A stretch of DNA of 64,000 nt from Acheta domesticus (GCA_031308135.1 JAHLJT010000631.1:31392271-31456270); one strand, 5' to 3'; shown: positions 22,560-35,183, counted from the stretch's first letter. The notes: a model not told the origin generated them from the letters alone. A program made the numbers and translations.

Positions 22560-23560
22560 AATTCATATCATCTTTAACTGTTTTATATTTTTTATACCTT
22601 GGACTTCAAAACTGCTTCCCCTAGTAAAATTATCACCGCACGCCACTGAAATGCAGTATGGTAGTTGCAGCTTGGTAGTGATTTTAGGCAAAGTTATGTG
22701 GTGTGCACCAATACATGTTATTTTGCTTTTGATTCCTTCATCACTTGCAGCCATTATTGGTGAATTAATACACGTCGCATCTGCAGTCAATAAAGGAAGT
22801 ACCTTCTTAATAGTTTCAGTAGTAAGAAAAGGCTCTGGCGGAAAGGGAATTTCTGGTAATTCTTCGAATATCTAAGTTCTCGACGGAGTTTTCACAAAAA
22901 CTTTTTTGACAGAAGAAATCAAATAATTATCTTTGGATTGCTGCAAACGAATCTCTTGAGCAGTACTATGTAGGCCATGAACAATGCAAGTAATGTGGAG
23001 TATTTTTGAGAAGAACACTTGAAGACTACCGCTGCTTTCAGCGTGTATGCTGCACTATCCGTCAGAAATGTCAAAAATCTCTCTTTGTGCTCTTATACGC
23101 AGTGCATCTCTCGCAGTCCTTGCTATGAGATCCTGCAGCTTTGGAATCCAATTTACACTACATACATTACCCACAACTACATACATTCCTCAGGAATCAG
23201 TTGATTCATCAATTGAAAGCCAGCTAAATGAATATTCTGTGTCATCTATAATTTCTCTGAGAACTTTGTCATAGAATGGATTAATATAGGTTTTTCATAA
23301 AGTGGAATCGTCGGAAATTTTCCTCTAGGTGTATTTCATAAAAAAAACGCTAAAAAAGGATTATCCAGCTATCTCCATGGTATAATAGATGCAAAAAGGG
23401 CTTCACGTAACTCTTCAGTGAACTTATCATTTTTGTTTTCCTTTGGCTTCAAGTCTAGGAAGAGGTTGAATTACATTTTTCGATTTCGTTTTTTTGTGAG
23501 ATGCAGTTCGCAAATGTTGATACACTTGAAATTATTTGGTACAGTTCACCTGCCTCAACA
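22560..23560 (-). pseudogene. Decayed hAT-like transposase
   Basis: Fragments on the minus strand, in order from high to low coordinates: a BED-finger-like end (HLTKKRNRK), IPWRKLDNPFF, INPFYDKVLREIIDD, WLSIDESTDS, then ILHITCIVHGLHSTAQEIR and IFEELPEIPFPPEPFLTTET. The order and wording (IPW, DESTD, HGLH, PFPPEP) match a transposase-like protein family expanded in insects and usually classed near hAT. At least four stops and several frame changes interrupt it. Terminal repeats could not be delimited. The family assignment comes from memory of its motifs, not from a search. Confidence 0.6.
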
Positions 23561-23639
23561 ACCTTTTGGTAGGGATACTGCTAAATGTACCTTATGAGAT
23601 GACATAAACTCCATTTTGCTCTATTCTTTTGTTTTTTAA

Positions 23640-23850
23640 AAAGTTGGAAAAATGTAATATTTTTTACTTGTCTCTCACGCCGGTGATATTTATATTAGCG
23701 GCGATTTGTTCACATTATTATATTAATTTGCTTGTATACATGTGCTTTACATAATGTCAAGTAAAATTTCTCGAAAACTCAACAGTTTTCTGTAAAAACT
23801 AGCTCTAAATTCCGCATTTTGAGAAACGCCCGCTCAAACGCCATTTTCTC
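23640..23850. repeat. Truncated, inverted copy of the 300-bp repeat unit
   Basis: It matches the right arm of the adjacent element (about 25605-25810) in the same orientation, sharing TCGAAAACTCAA, TTTTCTGT and CGCATTTT. It ends exactly where the larger element starts. Confidence 0.55.
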
Positions 23851-23851
23851 A

Positions 23852-26070
23852 ACTAGTGGTGCTACAGAATGGCACAGAGTTTCCCGTATTAGTTTTCTAT
23901 TTCCTTGGGTCCTCGCTAGCTATTCGGAATTGCCACAAACTCTTTCTTGCCAGCTGTCATCTATCACCGCCAAAAGTACATTTTTTGTAATTTTCTTAAT
24001 TTTTCGGTTTCCTATTGGTAGAACGAAAAAAAAATTTTAGAATATTAAAGAACAATAAACCCTAGTCAGAAATGGCAATTTTCTTTTAGAAAAGATGTGC
24101 CATTCAAGAGAAAATGGCGTTTTAGCGCTACTAAAAATGCGAAATTTGAAGCTCATTTTCACAGTAAATGATTGAGTTTTCAAAATACTTTATTTGAAGT
24201 TATTTAAAGCACTTACACTCACAAATATAATAATCTTTACAAATTGGTGGTAATGTGCATATTAAAGATGTGAGAGATCTTTAAAAAAAATTACAATTAT
24301 GTAATTTTGAAAAAACAAAAAAATAACTCAAAATAAACTTTACGCTATACTAAAGAGTGTAATTAGCACTATCCGTTACAAAAGTTTCAAGAAAAAATTT
24401 TCAGCCATTTACGAGAAAATGGCGTTTGAGCTTTTCTGAAAGTGCCGAAATTTGAGCTACTTTTCAAAGAAAACGGTTGTTTTCGAGAAACTTTACCTGA
24501 CATTATTTATAGCACATGTACTCGTAAATCTAATAATGTGAAAAAAACGCGGATAATGTTAATATTAACGACGTGAGAGACAAGTAAAAAAAATTACATT
24601 TTTGTAATGTTTGAAAAAACCAACCGATAGACCAAAATGGCTTTTAAGTCATCGACCGAGTACATTTACCACTATTCCTACCAAAAGCTTAAAGAAAAAA
24701 TTTGGAGCCGTTTTTGAGAAAATCTTGTTTTTGTAATTTTTTTAAAATTGCACATATTGCACGAAAACTACCAAAATTTTGAAAAACATTTACATGACCT
24801 TTATTAAAGAACTCAATATGCAGAACAAATTTTATTTGAAGAAAAAATCTCTACCTTCAATTTTGTAGTTGGAGAAAGACGCCGAAAAAAAGTCAAACTT
24901 TCACAATTTTCGAAAATTCAGAGCTGTACGTAAAAATCGGGCCTATGCCATGTTAATAAGTGTATTTTCCTCTATTCATACAAGAAATTTAAAGAAAACA
25001 TTTGGAGCCGTTTTTGAGAAAATTTTGAAAATCCCCAGGGGGCTTCATATAAAGTACCCCCAAATTTTAAAGAATCTTTTTCAAAATCTCAAAGCTTCGA
25101 CTAGAATCATATCGACCGGGGAATATCCATTTTGGAAGAAATCGTACGTATGGTTTAGGCGCTAGCAGTGTTCACAGACCGACAGACGGACAGACGGACA
25201 GACGGACAGACGGACAGACGGACAGACGGACAGACGGACAGACGGACGGACGGACGGACCGACGGACGTTTTCCTTTCAATTGGGTTTTCAGTATCAAGG
25301 ACCTACAAAACAGGGTTTCTGGCTACACCACGTGTTAGGGGATTTTTTTTCTTAATTTAGCAAGTGGTTTTATCCACTTATTCGTTTTCACGGCCCGGCA
25401 ATGAATTTTTTCCGCCGAAAATTGGCCATTTTTTCGCGCAGCATTACATAACTTTCCCTATACTACGTAAATCACTCCGTGTATACGTACGTATACGGGA
25501 AAGTAAAAATGGCTGCAAATTTTTTCTTCAAACTCTTCGAACGAATAGCGCTAATTGAACTGTTTAATGTGACGTAAAGTAAAAATTTGGGGTATTTTTT
25601 TGTTTTCGCAAAAATTACACGAATGTAATTTTTTTGAAAGATCTCTTACATCTTTAATACGCACATTACCAGCAATTTGTAAATACTATTGTATTTGTAA
25701 ATGAATGTGCTTTAAATGACTTCGAATGAAGTGTTTCGAAAACTCAAAAATTTTCTGTGAAAAAGAGCATCAAATTTCGCATTTTCAGTAGCGCTTAAAC
25801 GCTTACTTAATTTTCTTAAAAACGACTCCAAACTTTTCAAAGAAAATTGCCATTTAGGACGAAGTTTTGTTGTTCTTTAATATTTTAAAATTAATATTTC
25901 CGTTCCACCATTAGGAAACCGAAAAATTAAGAAATTGTCAAAAAATATACTTTGGGCCGCGATAGATGGCAGCTGGCACGAGTATGTGGCAATTCCAAAT
26001 AGCTAGCCGAGACCGAAGGAAATAGAAAACTAATACGGGAAAGTCTGTGCCATTATGTGGCACAACTAGT
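23852..26070. mobile_element. Long-inverted-repeat element built of about 300-bp units
   Basis: The left arm starts ACTAGTGGTGCTACAGAATG; the right arm ends GTGGCACAACTAGT. The arms are inverse copies for about 450 bp, sharing TTAGTTTTCTATTTCCTT and TTAATTTTTCGGTTTCCTA. Inside, the same unit recurs in degraded direct form at about 24360-24620 and 24690-25030, each with GGAGCCGTTTTTGAGAAAAT or a variant. An 8-bp satellite sits at 25176. No transposase was found, so the element is non-autonomous. No clean target duplication was seen. Confidence 0.65.
25176..25268 (+). repeat. (GGACAGAC)n satellite
   Basis: Nine to ten head-to-tail copies of GACGGACA with GACG variants at the 3' side. There is no spacer variation, so it is not CRISPR-like. 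It is located within the long-inverted-repeat element. Confidence 0.95.
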
Positions 26071-26628
26071 CTCTCACGTGTGTGCATCTTCCCGGTAGCA
26101 ATGACGGACAAGGTGACAGTCTGCGAGGGTTGCTGGGAATATGAATGTGTTTGGAAGACATTTCATTATTGCACTAAATGCCAGGATAGTATAATTCTCG
26201 AAATAAAGTAATTTTATTTGTGTAAAACGTATCCATGTCCAAACGTGCTTGTTGCAAAGTGCTAGAGTGCGATCACCGTATTTTCCAAACCAAGTTCCTT
26301 TTTGTTTTGTGTGATTTATATTACTGTCAATTGTCTCAATGCAGAATTAATATAAAAACTCGAGTGGCCACTGAAAATGAAAGCCAGAACCTGGCCAGAA
26401 CTACGTGGACGGAAAGTGAACCCCTGGCACGGACACTACAAAAAATTTTGTAAATAATATTTCAGTAGAGACTTTTATTAAACTTAGTGTTAATTAATTT
26501 ACATGAATTCCTTACTTGTAATATATATTACTGTTCTGAATTTTGGAAATTACATTTCTATCATTTGATGGACCTGCAACCTCCAGTTCACAGGGGCACT
26601 ACTCCCACTGGTAATATGTATTTATACT
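26071..26628. other. Flanking stretch, one small ORF only
   Basis: A 72-codon plus-strand ORF (26235-26453) has paired cysteines (KRACCKVLECD, VLCDLYYC) but no family resemblance. Nothing else was recognised. Confidence 0.3.
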
Positions 26629-27356
26629 TACAGTGACCCACAAAAATATTGGGACAGGGGCAGTTTTGTAATAATTTCTTCAATAAAAATCGTATTAATG
26701 TTATAAAACACTTAAATGATGAAACCAAATAACGAAGAATAATCACATAAAAGATACTATTAAAAAACACTAAGAAAATCTGAAAAATAAAGTCTATTTA
26801 CATATTACAAAACTATTTGCTCCTTAGGCAATTCAACAAAATTATTGAGACACTAATAATTTTACAACTAAAATTTGAATAAAGAACATACTAGTATCTT
26901 GTGGGCCCACCTTTAGCTTTAATGACATCTTTTAACCTTTTTGGCATACTTTCTACTAAATTTCAGGTATAATCCGAGGAAATCTTCCCTCACTCCTCCC
27001 GTATTCGTTATTTCAGATGTTCTGTGTTAATAATAGGGCTCTGGCGTATTTCAGTTTCTAATTTTGCCCACAGATGTTCAATGGCATTAATGTCTGGACT
27101 TTGTGGAGGAGGGTGGAGCACTTTGGGACAATTATAAAGAAGCCACAGCTTGACAAGATTGGCAGTATGCTTTGGGTCATTGTCATGGTAGAATTGAAAT
27201 GACCCAGAAAGTCCCAAAGTTTCTGCTCTCTTCTTGAGATTGTCCTTTAATATGTTTAAGAATACATGTTGGTCCATAATCTTGTCCAATACTAATTCTC
27301 CCACTCCATTGGCTGCAATTCACCCGCAAACCATTACATTTGCACCGCCGTGTTTT

Positions 27357-28047
27357 CAGTGGCGTAGCGTGACTCACACGTTTGGGGATGCTCAACAATA
27401 ACACACAGAATGTCACTATGTAGGCGCTTCCCACAAAATCCTCACAGCAGTCAGGGCTGCCGATGTCTTGAAAGCAAATTATACAATGGCTCAGCTTTAA
27501 TTCTTATACGCGAATGGCAATAAGACCATTTGTTAATTTATACATTGCAGACTTGAATAATATGTAATCTATTTAAGAGATAATACAATTTCTTGGATAT
27601 TAATTAAGAAATAGTAGTCAGGCACTATTTCTACAGTTTGTACCCATGACCAAGCGGGGACTCCCGAGTGAGAGAAAGATAATTTACTGAACGCCTGAAG
27701 TGTGCTGCGCTCTCGTGCACAAACGAGCTTCTTTCCGCAGTAGACGCTAGCGTAAAGCAGTCGGGTTTCTCTGGGCCAGGGGTGAAGAGGGGAGAGGGGA
27801 ACCTCGCCATCTGCGCATGCGTCATTGCTCGTCGCAATCTGGCGGCAGACGCTGAAGTATTTTAGCTTCCAAGCAATCAGAGGCCAGCTTCAACAGCCCG
27901 CCGAATTCAATCATAGGAAATCAATTTTAAATTAATACATAACGTGTTTCGCTCAACAGACCACTTGTAAGATTATCAATACAGTATTTAAGGTTCTTAT
28001 GTACGGGGATGCTCAGCATCTCAGCGTCCCCTGACGCCTCGCCACTG
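27357..28047. mobile_element. hAT-like non-autonomous element inside the Tc1 transposase
   Basis: Ends CAGTGGCGTAGCGT and the inverse of CAGTGGCGAGGCGTCA are flanked by a perfect 8-bp duplication CGTGTTTT (27349-27356 and 28048-28055). GGGGATGCTCA lies inside each end. The 691-bp interior has no transposase. The 8-bp duplication and CAGTGGCG ends are hAT hallmarks. Confidence 0.88.
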
Positions 28048-28497
28048 CGTGTTTTACTGTCAGTTTAACATTAATCTTTCGGAGCTCCTCATTGGGTCTC
28101 CGCCACACGGTACTTCGTCCATCCGACACATACAGCAGAGAGTATATAACAGGTTATATTTGCTCTCGTCGGCAATTTCCATCAGTCGTCCTTCAGAATG
28201 TGGTCTTTCGCGGACGCTGTTCTTTTCTTGATGTTAACTGCACTGATGTGCGGTTTTCGTTTAGCGATTCTGCTGTGGAAATTGACTCTATGCAAACACA
28301 CCGAACAGTTTCGGGATGCACACGTTTTCCAATTTCAGTTTCCACTTCAGCAGTAATTTGTGTCGCTGTAATAAAACGTTTTTTCTTAATTTTTCTCAAA
28401 ATGTTATTTTCTTCTCTGGAAGAAAATGTTCTAGGACGCATCGTTTGACATTTATATTCAATCCTTTCTTCTTTTTTTGTAGCGTTTAATAATATTA

Positions 28498-28750
28498 TAC
28501 TGCGATTTTTGTAGGAAGAGCTCTCAAGGCCACTCAAATCCCATCTTCGCGATGGAATATGTCACGGCATTTCGTGTCATTCACAGTCGTTCCGCTAGAT
28601 TTCGCACGATCGCGACCGTATGAAGCAGTGCTTGCGATCATGCGACTTCTACCGGCAAGACCGAGAAAAGACGCCAAATGCCGTGACATATTCCATCGCG
28701 AAGATGGGATTTGAGTGGCCTTGAGAGCTCTTCTTACAAAAATCGCAGTA
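28498..28750. mobile_element. Foldback MITE, uninterrupted copy, in the Tc1 HTH region
   Basis: TACTGCGATTTTTGTA ends, arms of about 120 bp (CTCAAGGCCACTCAAATCCC, CTTCGCGATGGAATATG), and TA outside both ends (28496-28497 and 28751-28752). It splits the Tc1 transposase reading frame between FRMKR and IIKRYKKEERIE. It serves as the reference for the 57-bp insert in the 12.6-kb copy. Confidence 0.88.
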
Positions 28751-29224
28751 TATACGCTGTTGTTCTTTTCATTCGAAACATGTTCGCAATTTTTCTGACG
28801 CTGTTTCCTTTCTCATGCTGGAATATCAACAACTGACGCATATTAAAGCTAACACTTTTCCTCTGTGCACCATTGTCCTTCCTGGTTCCCACGCAACCAA
28901 GAAAGTAACTGAGCCCTTTTCAAGGTTTCGGAAAGTTGTACCGTTTTCCCACGCTCACTCCACTCCATATTTTGCACTCAAATTATCCTAATATTCAGTG
29001 TCCCAATACTTTTGTTGAAGTCGAACTTGGTCTTTTCACATTAAAATTACTCATTTTGATGTAATATTTTGTTAAAATAAATTATTTTACAGGTTTTCCC
29101 TTTCTTTACACTCGACTTTATTCAAATTATAGCTTACATGAAATAAGTATTATTCTCTTTATTCATGTTTCGGCATAATATTCGCAAATTTACGGGTGTC
29201 CCAATATTTATGTGAACCACTGTA

Positions 29225-32150
29225 ATTATAATTATTACTCTATGTAGTATCTCTAACTACACTATGTACTCTAAGGACACAAACAATACCAGATTCTGAC
29301 TCACTGTTTTCAAGAAAGAGAGAGGGAATGAAAAGAGAGAGAGAATAAGGAATGTTATATTACAAAAAGTTAAGTTAAATACACTACAAACTAAATATAG
29401 ATTTATTAATTACTTTTGCAAATCTGCAAGAAAGATACTTTTTAAGTTGACAGCAGACTATCCAATTTTATATACAGTATTTTTGTGAAACATAGTTGTT
29501 TAAACAGTTATTATAGAATGAATAAATAATATATTCAGGGTTGGGTACAGAGGTACACAAGATTGGGTACAGTGTTTTATAAAGCACATTTAAATCATGT
29601 TTTTGTTGTAAATCATTATTAAAGAATTCAATGATTCACTTGCAAGATTAGATAATTTTCAAAGCACTAATATTTCAGGCCATGCTAATCATATTAGTGG
29701 AAAATGTGGATTTTTTACTTATACTTTTATTACACTTTGAGAAACCCAATTTGGAATAAATATAAATATAAATGTGTGTGTGTTCTCTCTCTCTCTCTTG
29801 AGAGCTTTGACTACACAAGACAATTTTTAACACCTCCATTCAAATAAAAATTGCAATGATGCAACGGTGTGTCAAATGTTTTTAATCTTTAAGAATCTGT
29901 GGGTGAATGATCTACATTTAATTTATACCCTGTGATTGTTAATATAAATGCTTAAATGGTCCCTTACTCACCTGGAATATTAATATAATGTTCATATACA
30001 AACTGTGAAAATCTCATTTAAGTTCCCTTTTTCTCTGCTTAGCAGTAATTTTTATAATTAGAGTTTAGAATCTGGAAAAACATCTCACAACTTTTCAATT
30101 AAGGTGGCATTCCTTATATTTCTCACTATGTAGAGGTTTTTATATTTAATGTTTGTACTGGAAATCTAAAGTTTGGGGCCAAAGCTCTTACTTAATATTG
30201 AAAACAATAACACTGAAAAATAATCCCCTCTTTATTTCAAGTGTTACAAAATTCAAGGGAAGTCCAATAGCCACTGAGTTACCCTAAGATCCTAGTAAAG
30301 CTCAACAAGATCTATCTTGCAGCCCTCAGACATAACAAGAGCTTGGAAGTGGAAGCATTTATTTTAACTAAAAGAGAAAAAAGGTGTTTATGTTTATGAA
30401 AATATGCATGCAAAAAGGAATTTATTGTGGCCACAGTAGGAGTGCACAAAGACATGTAAAAATGAAAAATCCAATATAAAAGGAATGATTGTAAAAAATT
30501 AATAATTAAAATGATTCACTTTTTTTTTAACTCTAAAATTTACATTAGCACTTATGTGTAAGGAAACAATCTTTTCTTTGTAATTTTAATTCCACATGAT
30601 CACCTGGTAGGATGACTAGTTTTACTCATGATGCTCACTTTGAATGCTCTTGTGGGCTCCCTTTTGAATCTCAAAATGGCATCAGAGGAAATGGAATTAT
30701 ATTTTTCATTCTCTACACTTGTGTAATCACAGCACTCAGAAGGCTACATCAGATACAGATTGTAAACAGAGAGCTCTGTTCTCAAAAGGAATCAGATGCC
30801 ATACTTAAAAGTAGGACAGGATTCCTCATGAGTGAACAAAGCCTCTCAGCATCAATAAAAAAATCAAAAATCTTGATCCATGTTATCTTCCTTTTTCATT
30901 TAGCGTTTTAAAACTATCAGGCCTTTGGAGCCTTTGCTTACACAAATAGGCAAAACACAACTGTGCCTTCATGTTGTCCAGGCTTTCAGGTATATTTTCA
31001 TTTGATCACTGCCAGAGGAAAAAAAGCAAAATAAGGTAGAAAAAGCAAAAATGCATCAAAATACCAAAAATAGGTATAAGAAGATAAAATTGGCAAAACA
31101 CAAAATGGAAATCAATTAAAACAACTCCAGAAGTACAGTCAAGTGATTCATATTGTTAAAACTCATAAAATCATAACATTAATAAGAATGAATTTTGTGA
31201 AACTTCCCAATTCTAGACATAACATGCCATTACTATCTCCACTGCATCAATGTCACAATCGCTACCACCATCTTCTTATTACTGTCTTTCCCTGATGGTC
31301 TAAGCATTCTAATCTTCCACCCCTGGAATATTTAAATGTTGCGAGTACACAAAAGAACTATACTGTCCTGTTGAACATGAAGATTCTGTATTTTGAAAGT
31401 AGTCCTTTTAAAAAATATCAGTCTCAATCAGGTTTTTCATCCTATTTCCCTTGATCCATTCAGCAAATGTTGATATGGTTCCTTTAATTGTATCTGGACA
31501 GTAAATGTAATTTTTCTTCCCCTTCTTCTACCTTACACAGTTTTAACATTTTTAGGATGAGTAAAACAAATATTAAGATGATTTTTATAACTTTCCTGCA
31601 AAAGTTTCCAAGGATACAACCAAAGTGTTTGGAAAGATATTGTGAGACACAGTGATTAGACTTACTTATCTCAAGGTATGAATGTGATAGTATTACTATT
31701 TCTTTCAATACGATTACTGGAAGAAAAGTAATCCAATATCATTTCAGATTCACAATACATAGGATTGAAGGATACCAATTCTGTGTGGTATTTATTTAGA
31801 AATAATGAGGGGAAAAAAGGAGGGTTTGTGTAAGGAATAAAAAAATAGTAGTAGAAACCAATATTTAAAGTAATAGCAAAATGGGTGAGCCCACAAAGAT
31901 AAAATTATGGTGAAATGATCTGAGCAATTTTAATTTGAAATTCCTTCTCACTGACATGTCATTTGTCCCTAGTAGCTGCATTGCTCTGCAACAGGTAGGG
32001 TGCTGTTACATCTTTTTACTTGAGTTATGAGTAGCAACATCCCTACAAATTAGAAAAGTTATCATCCTATGATGTTGATTCAATTTTTGAAAAGTTCCCA
32101 ATACATACTTAAAAAAAGAAGATGGAAGTGTGGTATGTGACAGTTTTGGA
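29225..32150. other. 2.9 kb AT-rich, no gene or element recognised
   Basis: Only short ORFs occur (for example 30612-30911 plus and 31484-31708 minus), without family resemblance. Short GA and CT runs lie at 29323-29346 and 29780-29800. No repeat ends were identified. Confidence 0.4.
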
Positions 32151-32175
32151 CGTCTTAAACTGATAAGATACAACA

Positions 32176-32660
32176 GTGAATGAGTTTGAAAACCTTATCC
32201 CTAGTCTTATGAATAGAGATCAGGAAATGAGGCAAAATGCCTTTTTATTATCGTTACCGTATGTTTTTAATACGTCAATAATACGCTCAATAAATGTCAG
32301 GGTAAAAGCACGACGAATTGAGAGCACCGTGGGAAAACTTTGGTCCAGCCTGACGGAAACACCGATCCCCCACAATCTACCTCAAGCCACTAGTATCGCC
32401 ATGTTCAGAACAACCACAGGCCACGATTACCTTGCCAGCCACCTGCACCATATAGGGGTCTTCGAAACCAATGCCGGTGTGCTATGTAATGGCCCAAAGA
32501 TGGATGCAACACACCTTCTGATGTGCCCAACCCTGAGTGCCAACACAAACTCGGCAGAGGACGATTTATACAGAGAGACAACCCATCTACACTGGTCAGT
32601 GGGTCACCAAATGGCTAACCTGCCAAGGGTGGGCATTGGCTAGTAAGTAAGTAGTTTGTT
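32176..32660 (+). mobile_element. LINE ORF2 C-terminal fragment with (TAAG)n tail
   Basis: The 155-codon ORF (32176-32643) resembles the C-terminus of arthropod non-LTR retrotransposons: GKLWSSLTETPIPHNLP, then AMFRTTTGHDYLASHLHHIG, then VLCNGPKMDATHLLMCP, a degenerate Cys/His knuckle (C-x9-H-x4-C). The stop is followed at once by TAAGTAAGTAG, a short tandem tail typical of such elements. The upstream RT is absent, so this is a strongly 5'-truncated insertion. The first about 25 codons may be flank. Confidence 0.75.
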
Positions 32661-34262
32661 TTTAATACTTTCGATAATAGGAATCACTTAACGGTACTTC
32701 TGGAGTTATTTTAGAAGATTTTTATTTTGCCTCTTCCTCCCCTCACCTATTTTAGCTTCTGATGCCTATTTTCTGAATTTTGCCTTATTTTGACCTATTT
32801 CTTCCTTTTCCATCATCAATTTTCTTCTTCGTCTTTTTTTGCTCTTTCCTTGCATTATTCTTGATCAAGCTGGGAATGTACCTGCAAGTCTAGAACACTA
32901 AGAAATTATTGCATTCGGTCTTTCCCTCCAAGCTTTGACATGACATAAGACAAGAAGTTTTAAACTTGGGCTCCAGGGCCAGAAAGAGTTAAAAATTGCT
33001 ATGAGAAAGTGAGATTATTTCAGCCAAGATTTTCAGATTTATTTGATTGATGCTGACACTATTAACTCATGAGGAATACCATCCTACCTCACAGTATGGC
33101 CTCCAATCTATTTTGAGGACAGAGTTCTCGGACCCTTCTCAGTGCTGTTGATTACACAAGTTCACAGAACGAAAACAATAATTGCGTTCTCTCATTTGTC
33201 AGTCAAGATCTCAAAATAGAATTCACAATAACATTTTGTAGAGCTAGTGCCACGAGTGGAAGAAATTCATAGTTATAGAACCAAAATTTAGTGTACTACT
33301 GACAAAAATTTTCAATTGAGAAATGGAAAAATTATACCTGATACAGCATGCAAAATAAAATCTCGTGGTCATTTGCAAACAAATTAAGAATAACATAAAT
33401 AAAAGATAATTTCCTTCCATGCAAGTGCCAATATAAATTTTAGTTAGAATAACAATTTAAATCATTTGAATTATGTATTGTGAATTTTTATGATAATCTT
33501 TTCAATAATATTTTTTCATTGTTTACATGCCTTTTTGTATCCTTGTTTAGCAAGAATAAATGCCTTTTTGCATGCCTAACCTTCTAGGCTCTACTTGAGG
33601 ACAAACTTATGAATAGTCTGGAAAGAAACATTTCCCAATCATGCCAAAAATTAAACTGAAAAAGCAAAAATAAATCCTTTTGTTATAAATTCACAATATT
33701 TTCAGAGGTAAAAATCATTTTCTTGATTCTAAATTGAATATTCTATGTATGAAATTTAAATTCAATTCACCAATGAACATGAAAATTCATTAATGAATGC
33801 ATAAGAATTAGCTCAGTTGCATAAGAAATTATCTCAGAATGTATTCCATTATTATTTCCTTAAATTTCTTTTGTGGAAACCTAAGATATTGATATTTGAT
33901 ACTGAACTTTGAAGTGACACAAGATTCCAGAAATGTAATATTTTCTGGATCAAATATGGAAATAAGTTAATTTTTAATTTTGTATCAGGGATTGCAAAGA
34001 GAGAACTTTAATTTGATGGATTTTTCACTTGTGAAATTATCACCAATGAATGCCACATTTGCTGTGCAGCCATCAAGATGGTGACTTCCCAAAAAATTAT
34101 CACTTATTCTTACCATCTTCTCCCTGCTGGCACATCAAAAGGTGTAACACATCAATCATGGCAAGTTGGCAGATTCTGAAACGTTCTTGGAGATAATTTA
34201 TGGGCATTTTTTATGTGGCATTATCTTATGTACGTTGGAAATTTCCAAATAATCATGCTACA
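32661..34262. other. AT-rich stretch, nothing recognised
   Basis: No ORF, RNA gene or repeat boundary could be supported. Confidence 0.4.
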
Positions 34263-34265
34263 TAA

Positions 34266-35179
34266 CCCTGGAGAGATGGCGGATGCCGGAGTTACGTTAG
34301 AGGTAGCGCGGGGTCCTTTCTGACCCCTTTGAGTTATTTCTTTATAATATTATATTTAGCAACAAATATGTGTGAAATTCGTTATTTTAATAATGAGCAA
34401 TCATTTATAAGGTAGTATTAACATTATGCACTATTATAAACAAACATAAAATTACAAACTATTATAAATGATCTTCAATTTTATGTAGTGACTCCCTTAC
34501 ATTTTCCTGAATATTTCAGTGACAAAGGTATAAAATTCATTAAGTTTCATTTTCTAACATTGTCTTACAAAAAATAAGTAAACAATTGGACCTAATGGAA
34601 AATGGTTCTAAGTCAAACAACACAACTTGGAAAAGTACGAAATTTAAGATGTTTGTATTCGTGTCCCAAATATTTATAAAAGAATTATTCCTCCTAAAAT
34701 TTGGAAAGGAACATGTTGCATGTCAACAATTTATTACTATTCTCACTGAACTACATTGTTTACACAAAACATTGCAATTATCTTTACAAACTTGTTTTCT
34801 GCATTTAGCATCAAAAGTTTAGATTTCCTCAAATTATTCATAATTTAAAAAAAATAAATAAACAATACACTTAATGCTGACACATTCTATCAATGTACTG
34901 GCACGATTGAAACACTGCTACAAGCGCTTCGCACTGCTGACAGTACTGGTGGCATGGGGTCAGATCATTTTGCCCGACGGCTTGACTGTTATCGCTCTTC
35001 TAGGAATCCCTAGCACTGTCGTGAAGGGCTTATATCTTTCAGACAGAAGATAAAGAATAGGTGGTGAAAGAAATTGGTGAAAGGTATATTAAATGTCAAA
35101 TTTCTAACTTGCAAAATTCGGCAAGTGCTGTTAAACAAAGATAGGTGGGGTCACAAGAGACCCCGCGCCGCCTCTCGGG
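34266..35179 (-). mobile_element. piggyBac-like element, internally deleted
   Basis: The right end, read inward on the minus strand, starts TTAA then CCCGAGAGGCGGCGCGGGGT. The left end reads ATAA then CCCTGGAGAG, and further in AGCGCGGGGTCCTTTCTGAC. TTAA is the piggyBac target; the left copy has one change. On the minus strand near 34815-34730 a cysteine-rich string (AKCRKQVCKDNCNVLCKQC) resembles the C-terminal Cys-rich domain of piggyBac transposases. At 914 bp it is far short of an autonomous piggyBac, so the catalytic core has been lost. Confidence 0.6.
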
Positions 35180-35183
35180 TTAA

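Larger units (their letters stand above)
27008..28985 (-). pseudogene. Tc1-like transposase (DD34E), fragmented
   Basis: Fragments from N to C: a helix-turn-helix region near 28880-28480 (HEKGNSVRKIANMFRMKR, then KEERIEYKCQTMRP); a second HTH part ending in the ORF at 28537-28193 (ATQITAEVETEIGKRVHPET); the first acidic block ADESKYNL near 28165; then WRRPNEEL next to the hAT-like insert; and beyond it FQFYHDNDPKHTANL and SPDINAIEHLWAKLE (ORF 27304-27008). The spacing between the second Asp and the Glu fits DD34E. The two insertions and several frameshifts prevent expression. Confidence 0.88.
26631..29222 (-). mobile_element. Tc1-like DNA transposon, decayed, with two nested insertions
   Basis: The inverted ends CAGTGACCCACAAAAATATT and CAGTGGTTCACATAAATATT (each continuing GGGACA) are flanked by TA (26629-26630 and 29223-29224), the Tc1/mariner target. 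After removal of the nested hAT-like (27357-28047) and foldback (28498-28750) elements, the length is about 1.6 kb, normal for Tc1. The single transposase gene lies on the minus strand and is interrupted by frameshifts and stops. Confidence 0.92.

Noticed and set aside
25176..25268. CRISPR-like array
   Set aside because: The 8-bp units are uninterrupted and have no spacers, the genome is eukaryotic and there are no cas genes. It is a microsatellite.
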